Part shown: piece after piece, positions 1-7,743 of the stretch
Layout: every line of letters begins with the position of its first letter
How positions within the stretch are numbered: the stretch's first letter is position 1
DNA from: JBJXHG01 sp046160865
Lineage (GTDB): Bacteria > Planctomycetota > UBA1135 > GCA-002686595
Direction: 5' to 3'
Length of the DNA stretch: 9,910 nt
Assembly: GCA_046160865.1 (NCBI GenBank)
Contig: JBJXHG010000107.1
Location: 1-9,910, forward strand
Notes under the pieces: model-generated
The model's database searches: none
What the model saw: the letters and a program-made list of their open reading frames with translations, nothing else
Told to the model about the DNA's origin: nothing
Translations under genes and position numbers: made by a program

Positions 1-21
1 CGCATCGCGCGCGGAGCGCAT

Positions 22-52
22 GCGTGTGGCGCGTCCTCGCGCCACACGCTTT
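22..52 (+). terminator. Rho-independent terminator of an upstream gene
   Basis: A perfect 12-bp inverted repeat (GCGTGTGGCGCG at 22-33 and CGCGCCACACGC at 38-49) encloses a TCCT tetraloop and is followed at once by TTT (50-52). This is the shape of an intrinsic terminator read on the + strand; the other side has no T-run, so it is unlikely to be bidirectional. The gene it serves must lie left of the window. It isolates the nitroreductase gene at 349 from upstream transcription. The short T-run means it could be weaker than a textbook terminator. Confidence 0.8.
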
Positions 53-348
53 AAACGGCGGGGACCCGTTGCAGCTGCCTACGCTCGACTGTGACGTACA
101 GCTCGCCGGTACTTTTCAGCTGCGAGTTGCGTGGATGCGAGCGCTGATGGTACGACACTCCTCACTGCCCAAGCTCGCGGCGTGCGCCAAGGCGAATGCT
201 CACCAACGGCAATCCGCGCCGTCACAGTCAGGCGTTCGCAGCCGACACGGGTCCCCGCCGCCGATTCATGCGTGCAGCGTGAAGACACACTGCACGCGGA
301 CGCTCCGCGCGCAAGGCGCGCTCCGCGTGGAGTTAGCATGCGTGGCCA
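53..348. other. Intergenic region, no supported gene
   Basis: About 300 bases without a convincing gene. Open frames cross it on both strands, but they are arginine- and alanine-rich, run into the coding region of the next gene and resemble no family. I see no promoter with good -35/-10 boxes. A 6-bp GC-only inverted repeat (307-312 with 316-321) sits 28 bases before the next start codon and could fold in the leader RNA, but such short GC repeats are expected here by chance. Confidence 0.5.
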
Positions 349-1983
349 ATGCCGCCTACCGACACCGAACGCCAGGCCGCCGTGCGCGCGTACCACCGCG
401 CGAGCATGCACCATCTCGAGCGCTACGCGCCCGGGCCGGGCGGGCTCGATTGGGAGAACCAACCGGATCCGTTCCGGCGCTACGCGGGTGCACCGATCGT
501 CGCGCTCGAGCACGTGTCCGCGGAGAGCGGTCCGAGTTACACGGACGCGCTGGGGGACGCGGTGATCCCGGTCGCCCCGCTCGACGCGCGCTCGATCGCG
601 GCGCTCTTCGAGGACAGCTTGGCGCTATCGGCGTGGAAGTCGTACGAGGGTTCGCGCTGGGCACTGCGCGTCAACCCGAGCAGCGGCAATCTGCATCCGA
701 CCGAGGCCTACTTGCTGTGCGGAGCGATCGACGGGCTGTGCACGCAACCGTCGCTCTTCCACTACGCGCCGCGTGAGCACGCGCTCGAGTTGCGCGCCGA
801 GATCCCGCTGCCGCTCTGGCGCTCACTTTCGGAACGCTTGCCGCCCGGCTCGATCTTCGTTGCGCTCGCGTCGATCCATTGGCGTGAGGCGTGGAAGTAC
901 GGCATGCGCGCATTCCGCTACTGTCACCACGACGTCGGCCACGCGATCGGGGCGGTCGGGATCGCGGCGCGCGCGCTCGGTTGGAGCCTCACGCTGTGCG
1001 ACGAACTCGGCACGGAAGATCTCGAAGCGTTGCTCGGCACGCGCGATCCGCGCAGCGCCGAGCCGGAAGTCCCGGACACGCTGCTCGCGGTCGTGCCGTG
1101 CGCGACGCCACCTGCGGGCGACGAGCTGCCGCGCGCGCTGCCGGAGTTCTCACTCGCGTTGCGCGGCGCGCCGAACGCGCTCTCGGACGATCACGTGGAT
1201 TGGTCGGCGATCGAAGCGGCGACGGAAGCGACGCGCAAGCCGCGCACGGAGCGGGCGCTCGGGAGTGCGCCGTCGCTCGGCCTGATGCTCGCCGTTCCGG
1301 GAGCCGCTCTCGTCGATGCGCCGCTGCGTCGCATCGTGCGTGGGCGTCGGAGCGCCGTCAGCTTCGACGGCCGCACCGCGATCTCGCGCGCGAGCTTCTA
1401 CCGCATGCTCACGGCGACGTGTGCCGGCGTCGTGCGCGCGCTGCCATGGTCGCCGTGCGTGCACCTCGGCTTGTTCGTGCACCGCGTCGACGGTCTCGAT
1501 CCGGGCGTGTACGTGCTCGCGCGCGACGAGCGCGAGCTCCCGTTCCTGCGCGCGGCGTTGGAACGGCCCGCCGAGTGGACGCGCGCCGACGGAGCGCCGG
1601 ACGGTCTCGCGCTCTACTTGGTCGAGCGCGGTGACGCGCGCCGCATGGCGCGACAGGTGTCGTGCCATCAAGAGATCGCCGCCGACAGCGCGTTCAGCCT
1701 CGGCATGTTGGCGCGCTTCGACGGCGCGCTCGCGGAGCACGGCGCTTGGTTCTACCCGCGTCTGTACTGGGAGTGCGGGCTCGTCGGGCAGATCCTCTAC
1801 CTCGAAGCCGAGGCCGCGCGCGTCCGAGCCACCGGCATCGGTTGCTTCTTCGACAGCGCGGTGCACCGCGTGTTCGGACTCGCGGACGCGCGCTACCAGA
1901 GCCTCTACCACTTCACGGTCGGGGGAGCCGTGGAGGATCCTCGGCTCACGACGCTGCCCGCGTATCCGGCGCCGAGCGAGTGA
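349..1983 (+). CDS. SagB/ThcOx-family nitroreductase-like protein with two tandem domains
   Basis: A 544-residue protein built from two nitroreductase-fold (FMN-binding) halves. Residues about 1-260 carry the N-terminal hallmark seen in standalone SagB/ThcOx proteins (RYAPGPGGLDW at 25-35, then QPDPFRRYAGAP at 38-49), the FMN-loop motif SSGNLHPTE (111-119) and RYCHHDVGHA (190-199). The second half begins near 325 with RRIVRGRRSAVSF and ends with conserved CHQEIA (439-444), YLEAEA (484-489) and GIGCFFDSAVH (496-506). Such proteins probably oxidise or reduce small molecules with FMN; SagB itself oxidises azolines in peptide natural products, but the substrate here is unknown. An in-frame TAG at 334-336 makes ATG 349 the first possible start. 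The Shine-Dalgarno is poor (GGAG at 329-332, 16 bases away). No YcaO, SagC-like protein or precursor peptide is nearby, so a TOMM role is not supported. It appears monocistronic. Confidence 0.9.
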   Translation: MPPTDTERQAAVRAYHRASMHHLERYAPGPGGLDWENQPDPFRRYAGAPIVALEHVSAESGPSYTDALGDAVIPVAPLDARSIAALFEDSLALSAWKSYEGSRWALRVNPSSGNLHPTEAYLLCGAIDGLCTQPSLFHYAPREHALELRAEIPLPLWRSLSERLPPGSIFVALASIHWREAWKYGMRAFRYCHHDVGHAIGAVGIAARALGWSLTLCDELGTEDLEALLGTRDPRSAEPEVPDTLLAVVPCATPPAGDELPRALPEFSLALRGAPNALSDDHVDWSAIEAATEATRKPRTERALGSAPSLGLMLAVPGAALVDAPLRRIVRGRRSAVSFDGRTAISRASFYRMLTATCAGVVRALPWSPCVHLGLFVHRVDGLDPGVYVLARDERELPFLRAALERPAEWTRADGAPDGLALYLVERGDARRMARQVSCHQEIAADSAFSLGMLARFDGALAEHGAWFYPRLYWECGLVGQILYLEAEAARVRATGIGCFFDSAVHRVFGLADARYQSLYHFTVGGAVEDPRLTTLPAYPAPSE

Positions 1984-2021
1984 GCCCGTCGCGAGCACTG
2001 CGGCCGAGCCGCGCGGGCTCG
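1982..2021 (+). terminator. Possible terminator hairpins after the nitroreductase gene
   Basis: Just past the stop codon two alternative stems can form: GAGCCCG (1982-1988) with CGGGCTC (2014-2020), or CGAGCC (2005-2010) with GGCTCG (2016-2021) around a GCGCG loop. The only nearby T-rich stretch is CTCTTGAA (2027-2034), so this is at best a weak terminator. In such GC-rich DNA, 6-7-bp stems can arise by chance. Confidence 0.3.
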
Positions 2022-2038
2022 CGGCGCTCTTGAAGGAG

Positions 2039-2065
2039 CGCGCATACTCGTTCAGGCTATGCGCG
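2039..2065. promoter_or_regulatory. 8-11-8 dyad upstream of rubrerythrin (candidate operator)
   Basis: CGCGCATA (2039-2046) and TATGCGCG (2058-2065) are perfect inverted repeats with an 11-base spacer. They span 27 bp and end 50 bp before the rubrerythrin start. The half-sites contain CATA/TATG, so they are not simply GC background. The position and size fit an operator for a dimeric regulator, for instance an oxidative-stress or metal regulator, but I cannot assign one. TTGAAG (2030-2035) lies beside it as a weak -35-like box, with GGCTAT (2055-2060) a poor -10 candidate at 19-base spacing. A stem in the leader RNA is the alternative reading. Confidence 0.4.
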
Positions 2066-2115
2066 AACGGACCGCTCCTGGTCCACGCACGCGCTCCGAA
2101 AAGGAAACGATCGCC

Positions 2116-2535
2116 ATGGCAGAGCTCAAGGGAAGCAAGACGCACCAGAACCTCAAGGCCGCATTCGCTGGCGAGAGCCAAGCCAATCGGCGCTACCTGT
2201 ATTTCGCGAAGCAGGCCGACGTCGAGGGCTACCCCGAGATCGCCGGCAACTTCCGCGACACCGCCGAAGGCGAGACGGGCCACGCGCACGGTCACCTCGA
2301 CTACCTGAAGAAGGCCGGCGATCCCGCGACCGATCTGCCGATCGGATCGACCGAGAAGAACCTGCGCGCCGCCGTGCACGGCGAGACGCACGAGTACACC
2401 GACATGTACCCGGGCATGGCGAAGGTCGCGCGTCAGGAAGGCTTCACCGAGATCGCGGACTGGTTCGAGACTCTAGCGAAGGCCGAGAAGTCGCACGCGG
2501 GCAAGTTCCAGAGTCTGCTCGGCACGATCACCTGA
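2116..2535 (+). CDS. Rubrerythrin (diiron domain only)
   Basis: A 139-residue cytoplasmic rubrerythrin: a four-helix ferritin-like diiron protein that reduces hydrogen peroxide to water in oxidative-stress defence. The expected ligand set is visible: E20, then E53 with H56 (ExxH), E90 and E93, and E124 with H127 (second ExxH). This closely matches the spacing in classical rubrerythrin. The C-terminal rubredoxin FeS4 domain of long rubrerythrins is absent (no CxxC pairs), so electrons must come from a separate protein; the Fe-S protein directly downstream is the obvious candidate. I place the start at ATG 2116 because AAGGAA (2101-2106) sits 9 bases upstream and MAELKGSKTHQNL is a normal family N-terminus. 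An in-frame ATG at 2059 would add 19 unconserved residues and begins inside the dyad. A strong hairpin follows the stop codon. Confidence 0.95.
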   Translation: MAELKGSKTHQNLKAAFAGESQANRRYLYFAKQADVEGYPEIAGNFRDTAEGETGHAHGHLDYLKKAGDPATDLPIGSTEKNLRAAVHGETHEYTDMYPGMAKVARQEGFTEIADWFETLAKAEKSHAGKFQSLLGTIT

Positions 2536-2558
2536 GTCGCGGCGTGCGCAGGCACACG

Positions 2559-2588
2559 AGGAAGGCGCGGTCCGCTCCGCGCCTTCCT
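2559..2588 (+). terminator. Strong hairpin between rubrerythrin and Fe-S gene
   Basis: AGGAAGGCGCGG (2559-2570) and CCGCGCCTTCCT (2577-2588) form a perfect 12-bp stem with a 6-base loop. It begins 24 bases after the rubrerythrin stop and ends 29 bases before the next start codon. No U-tract follows (the next bases are GCGCTTC), so it may be a partial terminator, an RNA-stabilising 3' end that lets rubrerythrin exceed its downstream partners, or a full terminator needing a separate promoter for the Fe-S gene. Confidence 0.65.
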
Positions 2589-2617
2589 GCGCTTCACCCG
2601 AGTGCTAGAGGAACGCG

Positions 2618-3970
2618 ATGAGCGCGCACGACACCCCGATCCGCTACGAGCCGACCGACGGGCTCTCGTACGACCCGTCGGACGAGAAGTACTGGAGCGC
2701 GGACGGGCTCGCGGGCGAGATCACGCGCGCGTTCGAGATCTGCCACGGCTGCCGCATGTGCTTCAAGTACTGCGACAGCTTCCCGAAGCTGTTCGATTTC
2801 GTCGATCAGCGACACGACGGCGACGTACGCAAGATCGAGGCGCGCGAGACGGCCGAGGTCATGGACGCGTGCTTCCAGTGCAAGCTGTGCGAGGTGCAAT
2901 GTCCGTACACGCCGCGCGACGCGCACCCGTTCCAGCTCGACTTCCCAAAGCTCGTGCACCGCTACCGTGCGCAGCACGTGCGCGAGCACGGTCTCGGCTG
3001 GCGCGAGAAGATTCTCACAGACCCTGACGGCGCAGGTCGCGTGGCGCGCGCGAGCTTCGGCGTCGCGAATGCGTTGAATCGCGTGTCGGCGCACCGCTGG
3101 TTGCTCGAGAAGGTGCTCGGCATCCACCGCGACAAGGACTTGCCCGACTTCGCGCCCGCGACGTTCGAGCGCTGGGCGGAATCGCAGGGGCGCATCGCGA
3201 GCGAGCCCGGCGGAGAAGCCGTGCTCTTCCCGACCTGCTACGTGCAGAACAACGAGCCCGAGCTCGGGCGCGACACGCTCGCCGTGCTCGAGGAGAGCCA
3301 GGTCGACGTGCGCTGCGCGCGCGGCTTGCAGTGCTGCGGCATGCCCGCCTGGGAGCACGGCGACCTCGACGGTTTACGTGCGCGAGCGCACGCCAACTTG
3401 GACGTGCTGACGCCGTTCGTCGAGCGCGGCGCGAAGGTCGTCGCGATCAATCCGACGTGCACGATGATGATGCGCCGCGAATACCCCGAGCTGTGTGCCG
3501 GAGAGGACCGTCAACGCGCGCGGAAGCTCGCGGCGGCGGTGGTCGATCCGAGCGAGCTCTTGTGGTCGCTGCGCAACGAGCCGCGCTTCGCGGGAACGGT
3601 GAAATCGAAGCCGGAAGGCACGCTCGCGTACCACGTGCCCTGTCACTTGCGCGCGCAAGCCGTCGGATTCCGCTCGCGCGATCTGTTGCGCAAGCTGTGC
3701 GGCATCGAGATCGAGCTCGTGTCCGAGTGCTGCGGGCACGACGGTACGTACGCGATGACGGTGGGAGGGTTCGAGCCGAGTCAGCGCATCGGCGCGAAGG
3801 CGTTCGCCGACATGAAGGACGCGCACGGTTCCGTGTGGGCGACCGATTGTCCGCTCGCGGCGCTCCAGTTCGCGCAGCACGCCGGTGTACAGCCGATGCA
3901 TCCGATGACGATCTTGGCCCGCGCGTATCGGGGCGACTCGTTTCCAGCGGCGGCGAAGGAGAGCGCGTGA
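2618..3970 (+). CDS. Heterodisulfide-reductase-related / GlpC-like Fe-S oxidoreductase
   Basis: A 450-residue, probably cytoplasmic electron carrier. The N-terminal ferredoxin-like part has two classical [4Fe-4S] motifs: C42-C45-C48-C52 and C85-C88-C91-C95, the latter followed by Pro. Two CCG (cysteine-rich) domains follow, as in HdrB/HdrD, GlpC and LutA/LldE: C207 with CCG at 239-241 and C281, then C342 with CCG at 371-373 and C411. CCG domains bind non-cubane Fe-S clusters or contact disulfide/quinone substrates. AGAGGAA (2607-2613) is a good Shine-Dalgarno for ATG 2618. No membrane segments are visible. The gene sits between rubrerythrin and a DUF3501 gene, a context I recall as common, and suggests electron delivery to rubrerythrin. 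The physiological donor is not shown by the sequence. It is less likely to be a glycerol-3-phosphate or lactate dehydrogenase subunit, because no flavoprotein partner is present. Confidence 0.92.
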   Translation: MSAHDTPIRYEPTDGLSYDPSDEKYWSADGLAGEITRAFEICHGCRMCFKYCDSFPKLFDFVDQRHDGDVRKIEARETAEVMDACFQCKLCEVQCPYTPRDAHPFQLDFPKLVHRYRAQHVREHGLGWREKILTDPDGAGRVARASFGVANALNRVSAHRWLLEKVLGIHRDKDLPDFAPATFERWAESQGRIASEPGGEAVLFPTCYVQNNEPELGRDTLAVLEESQVDVRCARGLQCCGMPAWEHGDLDGLRARAHANLDVLTPFVERGAKVVAINPTCTMMMRREYPELCAGEDRQRARKLAAAVVDPSELLWSLRNEPRFAGTVKSKPEGTLAYHVPCHLRAQAVGFRSRDLLRKLCGIEIELVSECCGHDGTYAMTVGGFEPSQRIGAKAFADMKDAHGSVWATDCPLAALQFAQHAGVQPMHPMTILARAYRGDSFPAAAKESA

Positions 3971-4548
3971 TGCCGGTGCGGCGCGAAGACATCCTGGACT
4001 ACGTGACGTACGGCGAGCGGCGCGACGCGCTGCGGCACGAGGCGATGGCCGCGAAGGATCTGCGCCGCGTGCACGTCGGCGAGCACTTGACGTTCCTGTT
4101 CGAGAACCAAGCGACGATCCGCTACCAAGTGCAGGAGATGGTGCGGGCCGAGCGGCTGGTGCGCGAGACCGACATTCGCCACGAGCTCGACACGTACAAC
4201 GACCTCCTCGGCGGTCCGGGCGCGATCGGCTGCACGCTCTTGATCGAGATCGACGATCCCGCCGAGCGCACGCGCATGCTCACGCTGTGGCGCGATCTGC
4301 CGCGCCACCTGTACGTTGCGCTCGATGATGGCCAGGGGGATGGCACGCGCGTGCGCGCCAGTTTCGACGCACGTCAAGTCGGAGACGAGCGGCTCTCCGC
4401 CGTGCAGTACCTGAAGTTCGACACGCGCGGAGCCGTACCCGTCTCCGTCGGCTCCGATCATCCAAGTCTGCGAGCCGAAACGAAGTTGACGCCGGAGCAG
4501 CGTCGCGCCCTCGAGGCCGATCTGCGCGCCGAGGAGCAAGCACGATGA
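3970..4548 (+). CDS. DUF3501 family protein
   Basis: A 192-residue soluble protein that I recognise as DUF3501, a family of unknown function found beside rubrerythrin and HdrD-like Fe-S genes. Family-typical stretches are RRVHVGEHLTFLFEN (32-46), RYQVQEMVRAERL (51-63), the HELDTYNDL region (71-79) and the strand CTLLIEIDD (88-96). It has a single cysteine (C88), so it is unlikely to hold an Fe-S cluster itself. Its start overlaps the Fe-S gene stop by one base (TGATG), with AAGGAG (3956-3961) as ribosome site, so the two are translationally coupled. A role as assembly factor or partner of the Fe-S protein is only inference from co-occurrence. Its stop overlaps the next gene by four bases (ATGA). 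Confidence 0.88.
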   Translation: MPVRREDILDYVTYGERRDALRHEAMAAKDLRRVHVGEHLTFLFENQATIRYQVQEMVRAERLVRETDIRHELDTYNDLLGGPGAIGCTLLIEIDDPAERTRMLTLWRDLPRHLYVALDDGQGDGTRVRASFDARQVGDERLSAVQYLKFDTRGAVPVSVGSDHPSLRAETKLTPEQRRALEADLRAEEQAR

Positions 4549-5891
4549 CGATGCAACCGAGCCGACTCGCGCGGCGCAACGCCTGGAACGTCCTCGTTCT
4601 GGCTCTCGTACTCAGCGCGTGCGCGCCAGAGGAAGCGCCCGCACGCCGGTCCACGAACAACCCGCCCGTCGGGCATTCGGCGGTCAACGATCCGTTGCCG
4701 GTGCCGGAGCCAGCGCCGGCTCCTGCGTCGATCGAAGGCGGGGACGGCGAGGACGTCGTCGTGGTCGACATCCCGATCGAGAGCGTGCAGCTGCCGCAGG
4801 CCATGGAGCCGTCGGTGCTCCCGCCGCCGATCCCCGACGAGCCGCCGCCGGCGGCTACGACGGCCGATGCGAGCGCGAGCGCCGCACCCGCGACTGCGGA
4901 GGACGACGCCCTTCCGCCGCGCGGACGTCCGTGCAACGCCGCCGACGTCGCGGCGCTCGACGCACCGCCGCTCACGCAGTTCGAGGGCGCGCCCGTCGAG
5001 CTCGTCGAAGATCGCTTTCCCGGCGGTGCGCTGCGGCGCCGTTCGTACGTGAAGCGCGGCACGAGCGTGGATCACGGCCCAGACTGGCGGTTCTTCGAGA
5101 ATCGTCAGGTGTCGATCCAACGCGTGTGGGTCGACGGCCAGCAGTCCGGCCCGTACGCGGAGTGGCACGAAGGCGGCATGACGAAGGTGAGCGGCGCGTT
5201 CCACGGCGACGAGCGCGATGGTCGCTGGCTCGCGTGGTTCGAGAGCGGTCAGCCGAAGTCCGAGGAGCACTGGCAGCGCGGCGAGCTCGACGGGCGCAAG
5301 CGCGAGTGGTTCTTGTCGGGCAAGCCGAAGTCCGACACGCGTTGGAAAGCGGGCGTGCAACACGGGCTCGAGCGCACGTGGAGCCCGCGCGGCACGAAGA
5401 CGTCGGAAGGACGTTACGTCGACGGACGCCGCGACGGCGAGTGGCAGGAGTGGTTCGATGTAGGACCGCTCAAGGCGCGCGGCGCGTACGTGAATGGCGT
5501 GGAGAACGGACCTTGGGTTCAAGTCGATCACCTCGGCGTGCGCACCGAGGGCACGTACAAGCAGGGTGCGCTCGACGGTTTTTGGACGACGTACGACAAG
5601 ACCGGGAGCAAGGTCGCGGCCGGCGCGTACTCGCGCGGACGCGCGAGCGGGTTGCAGACGACCTGGTACCCAAGCGGCGCGAAGGAGTCGGAGATCGAGT
5701 ACGCGGACGGCGTGCAGGACGGCAGCTATCGCTTCTACTTCGAGGGCGGCTCGAAGCAGATCGAAGGGCAGATGAAGGCCGGCAAGAAGGACGGCCTGTG
5801 GTCCTACTGGAATCCGGACGGCAGCTTGGACGCGGAGAAGAGTGGCCGTTACGCGGCCGACCTGCGCGTCGGCGACCTGCCGCCGTCCTGA
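4545..5891 (+). CDS. MORN_2-type (YwqK-like) repeat lipoprotein
   Basis: A 448-residue predicted lipoprotein. A basic N-terminus (RLARR) and hydrophobic segment (13-24) lead to the lipobox LSAC, with C26 as acylated residue and Ala at +2, which favours outer-membrane sorting. Residues about 30-140 are a Pro/Ala/Asp-rich linker. From 178 to about 436 there are ten complete 24-residue repeats plus a partial one, of the form G-x-W-x-x-W/Y-x-x-x-G-x-x-K-x-x-x-x-x-Y-x-x-G-x-x-D, i.e. MORN_2 repeats. Databases often label these as YwqK-family antitoxins; nothing here shows a toxin. They form beta-hairpin solenoids and probably act in binding at the cell surface. GAGGAG (4531-4536) and the ATGA overlap with DUF3501 support ATG 4545; the in-frame ATG 4551 is possible. 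The protein resembles the one at 7744-8652. Confidence 0.85.
   Translation: MTMQPSRLARRNAWNVLVLALVLSACAPEEAPARRSTNNPPVGHSAVNDPLPVPEPAPAPASIEGGDGEDVVVVDIPIESVQLPQAMEPSVLPPPIPDEPPPAATTADASASAAPATAEDDALPPRGRPCNAADVAALDAPPLTQFEGAPVELVEDRFPGGALRRRSYVKRGTSVDHGPDWRFFENRQVSIQRVWVDGQQSGPYAEWHEGGMTKVSGAFHGDERDGRWLAWFESGQPKSEEHWQRGELDGRKREWFLSGKPKSDTRWKAGVQHGLERTWSPRGTKTSEGRYVDGRRDGEWQEWFDVGPLKARGAYVNGVENGPWVQVDHLGVRTEGTYKQGALDGFWTTYDKTGSKVAAGAYSRGRASGLQTTWYPSGAKESEIEYADGVQDGSYRFYFEGGSKQIEGQMKAGKKDGLWSYWNPDGSLDAEKSGRYAADLRVGDLPPS
5076..5852 (+). repeat. Ten tandem 24-residue MORN_2-type repeats (coding)
   Basis: The repeats begin at Gly 178, 202, 226, 250, 274, 298, 322, 345, 369 and 393 of the lipoprotein, and a partial copy starts at 417. 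All are 24 residues except the one at 322, which is 23. They are diverged at the DNA level, so this is an old protein repeat rather than a recent tandem duplication. The copy at 322-344 is the most atypical (VDHLGVRTEGTY, lacking the aromatic residue before the turn). Confidence 0.85.
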
Positions 5892-5915
5892 TCGCAACGC
5901 CGCGCGCCGCGCACG

Positions 5916-6317
5916 ATGCTCCGGCTGTCGTCGTCCCTCCGCGCCGAGCTGTCGGCTTGGATTCGACTCGGCTACCCTCGCGAAGCGTGTGGGCTATTGA
6001 TCGGTCGTTGCGAGCAGGACGAGCGCCGCGTCGAGCGCGTCGTGCATGCGCACAATCTCGCGGTGGCACGCGATCGCTACGAGCTCGATCCCGGCGACCT
6101 GGTAGCGGCGGATCATGCCGCGCGCGCCGTGCAGCTCTCGATCATCGGTATCTGGCACTCGCATCCGGACCAACCGGCCGTGCCGTCGGACGCCGATCGT
6201 GCGAACGCGTGGAGCGGCTGGTCCTACTTGATCGTGTCCGTCACGCGCGGCGAGATCGGCGCGTTGCGCGCGTGGCGGCTCGAGGGCGGCGCGTTCGTCG
6301 AAGAGGCCGTCGTGTGA
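5916..6317 (+). CDS. JAMM/MPN+ metallopeptidase (M67 family, Mec-like)
   Basis: A 133-residue zinc isopeptidase-like protein. The full JAMM signature is present: catalytic E23 in PREACGLLIG (21-30), then H81-x-H83-x7-S91-x2-D94 in HSHPDQPAVPSDAD. Bacterial standalone JAMM proteins of this size, such as Mec of the mycobacterial cysteine pathway, cleave residues or short extensions from the C-terminus of ubiquitin-fold sulfur carriers. The E1-like gene 16 bases downstream strongly supports a sulfur-transfer role. The start codon lies 24 bases after the previous stop with no clear Shine-Dalgarno, so translation may depend on readthrough of ribosomes from the repeat lipoprotein gene. No ubiquitin-fold carrier gene is visible beside it. 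Signal peptide and membrane segments are absent, so it should be cytoplasmic. Confidence 0.9.
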   Translation: MLRLSSSLRAELSAWIRLGYPREACGLLIGRCEQDERRVERVVHAHNLAVARDRYELDPGDLVAADHAARAVQLSIIGIWHSHPDQPAVPSDADRANAWSGWSYLIVSVTRGEIGALRAWRLEGGAFVEEAVV

Positions 6318-6333
6318 AGAGCGGAGCGCGCGC

Positions 6334-7509
<1,176 letters not shown>

Positions 7510-7743
7510 CGCACGGCCGCGAGCTCGCAGCCCGTGGCGAAAGTCATTCGGCCCGAAATGGGTCTGTGCGCGTCGGCGCTGCGTCGCACGATCCTCGGCG
7601 AATCGCGCGGACTCGCCTGCGGTCGCGCTCCTTGTTCTGGCGCGAACGGGCCAATTTCGGGCTCGAAGCACTTTCACCACGGGCTGCTAGACCAACTCGC
7701 GGCGATTGGTTTCCGTACGCGCGCGTCTGCTATCGTGACGCCG
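7510..7743. other. Intergenic region with dyads, no supported gene
   Basis: This 234-base gap separates the E1 gene from the second repeat gene. A reading frame open from 7534 would extend the next protein by 70 residues, but those look random and would bury its signal peptide. Structures seen: a 10-bp palindrome GCGAGCTCGC (7519-7528) nested inside CACGG (7512-7516)/CCGTG (7532-7536), an odd palindrome TTCGGCCCGAA (7547-7557), and GCCCGAAAT (7551-7559) repeated inverted as ATTTCGGGC (7654-7662). The first may act as a weak end signal for the E1 operon, although no T-run follows. Confidence 0.5.
7706..7736 (+). promoter_or_regulatory. Candidate sigma-70-like promoter, possibly leaderless
   Basis: TTGGTT (7706-7711) and TGCTATCGT (7728-7736) resemble a -35 box and an extended -10 (TGn then TATCGT, four of six matches to TATAAT). 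The spacing is 19 bases, longer than ideal. The -10 box ends only 7 bases before ATG 7744, so transcription would begin at or next to the start codon. That would fit the absence of any Shine-Dalgarno before this gene. Both boxes are imperfect, so this is tentative. Confidence 0.35.

Noticed and set aside
349..1983. TOMM/bacteriocin biosynthesis cluster because of the SagB-like gene
   Set aside because: No YcaO, E1-like SagC, leader peptide or exporter is nearby; the E1 at 6334 is of the MoeB/ThiF sulfur-transfer kind.
2059..2115. 19-residue N-terminal extension of rubrerythrin
   Set aside because: The in-frame ATG at 2059 lacks a ribosome site and lies in the dyad; ATG 2116 has a good one and gives the family N-terminus.
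1150..2391. 413-codon open frame on the - strand
   Set aside because: It is antisense to the nitroreductase and rubrerythrin genes and crosses their intergenic dyad; the composition is a high-GC shadow with no motif.
4458..5897. 479-codon open frame on the - strand
   Set aside because: It is antisense to the repeat lipoprotein, whose lipobox and ten regular repeats are unmistakable. The antisense product is an Arg/Ala/Val-rich GC artefact.
7534..7743. 70-residue N-terminal extension of the second repeat protein
   Set aside because: No ribosome site or conserved sequence, and it would place the signal peptide internally.
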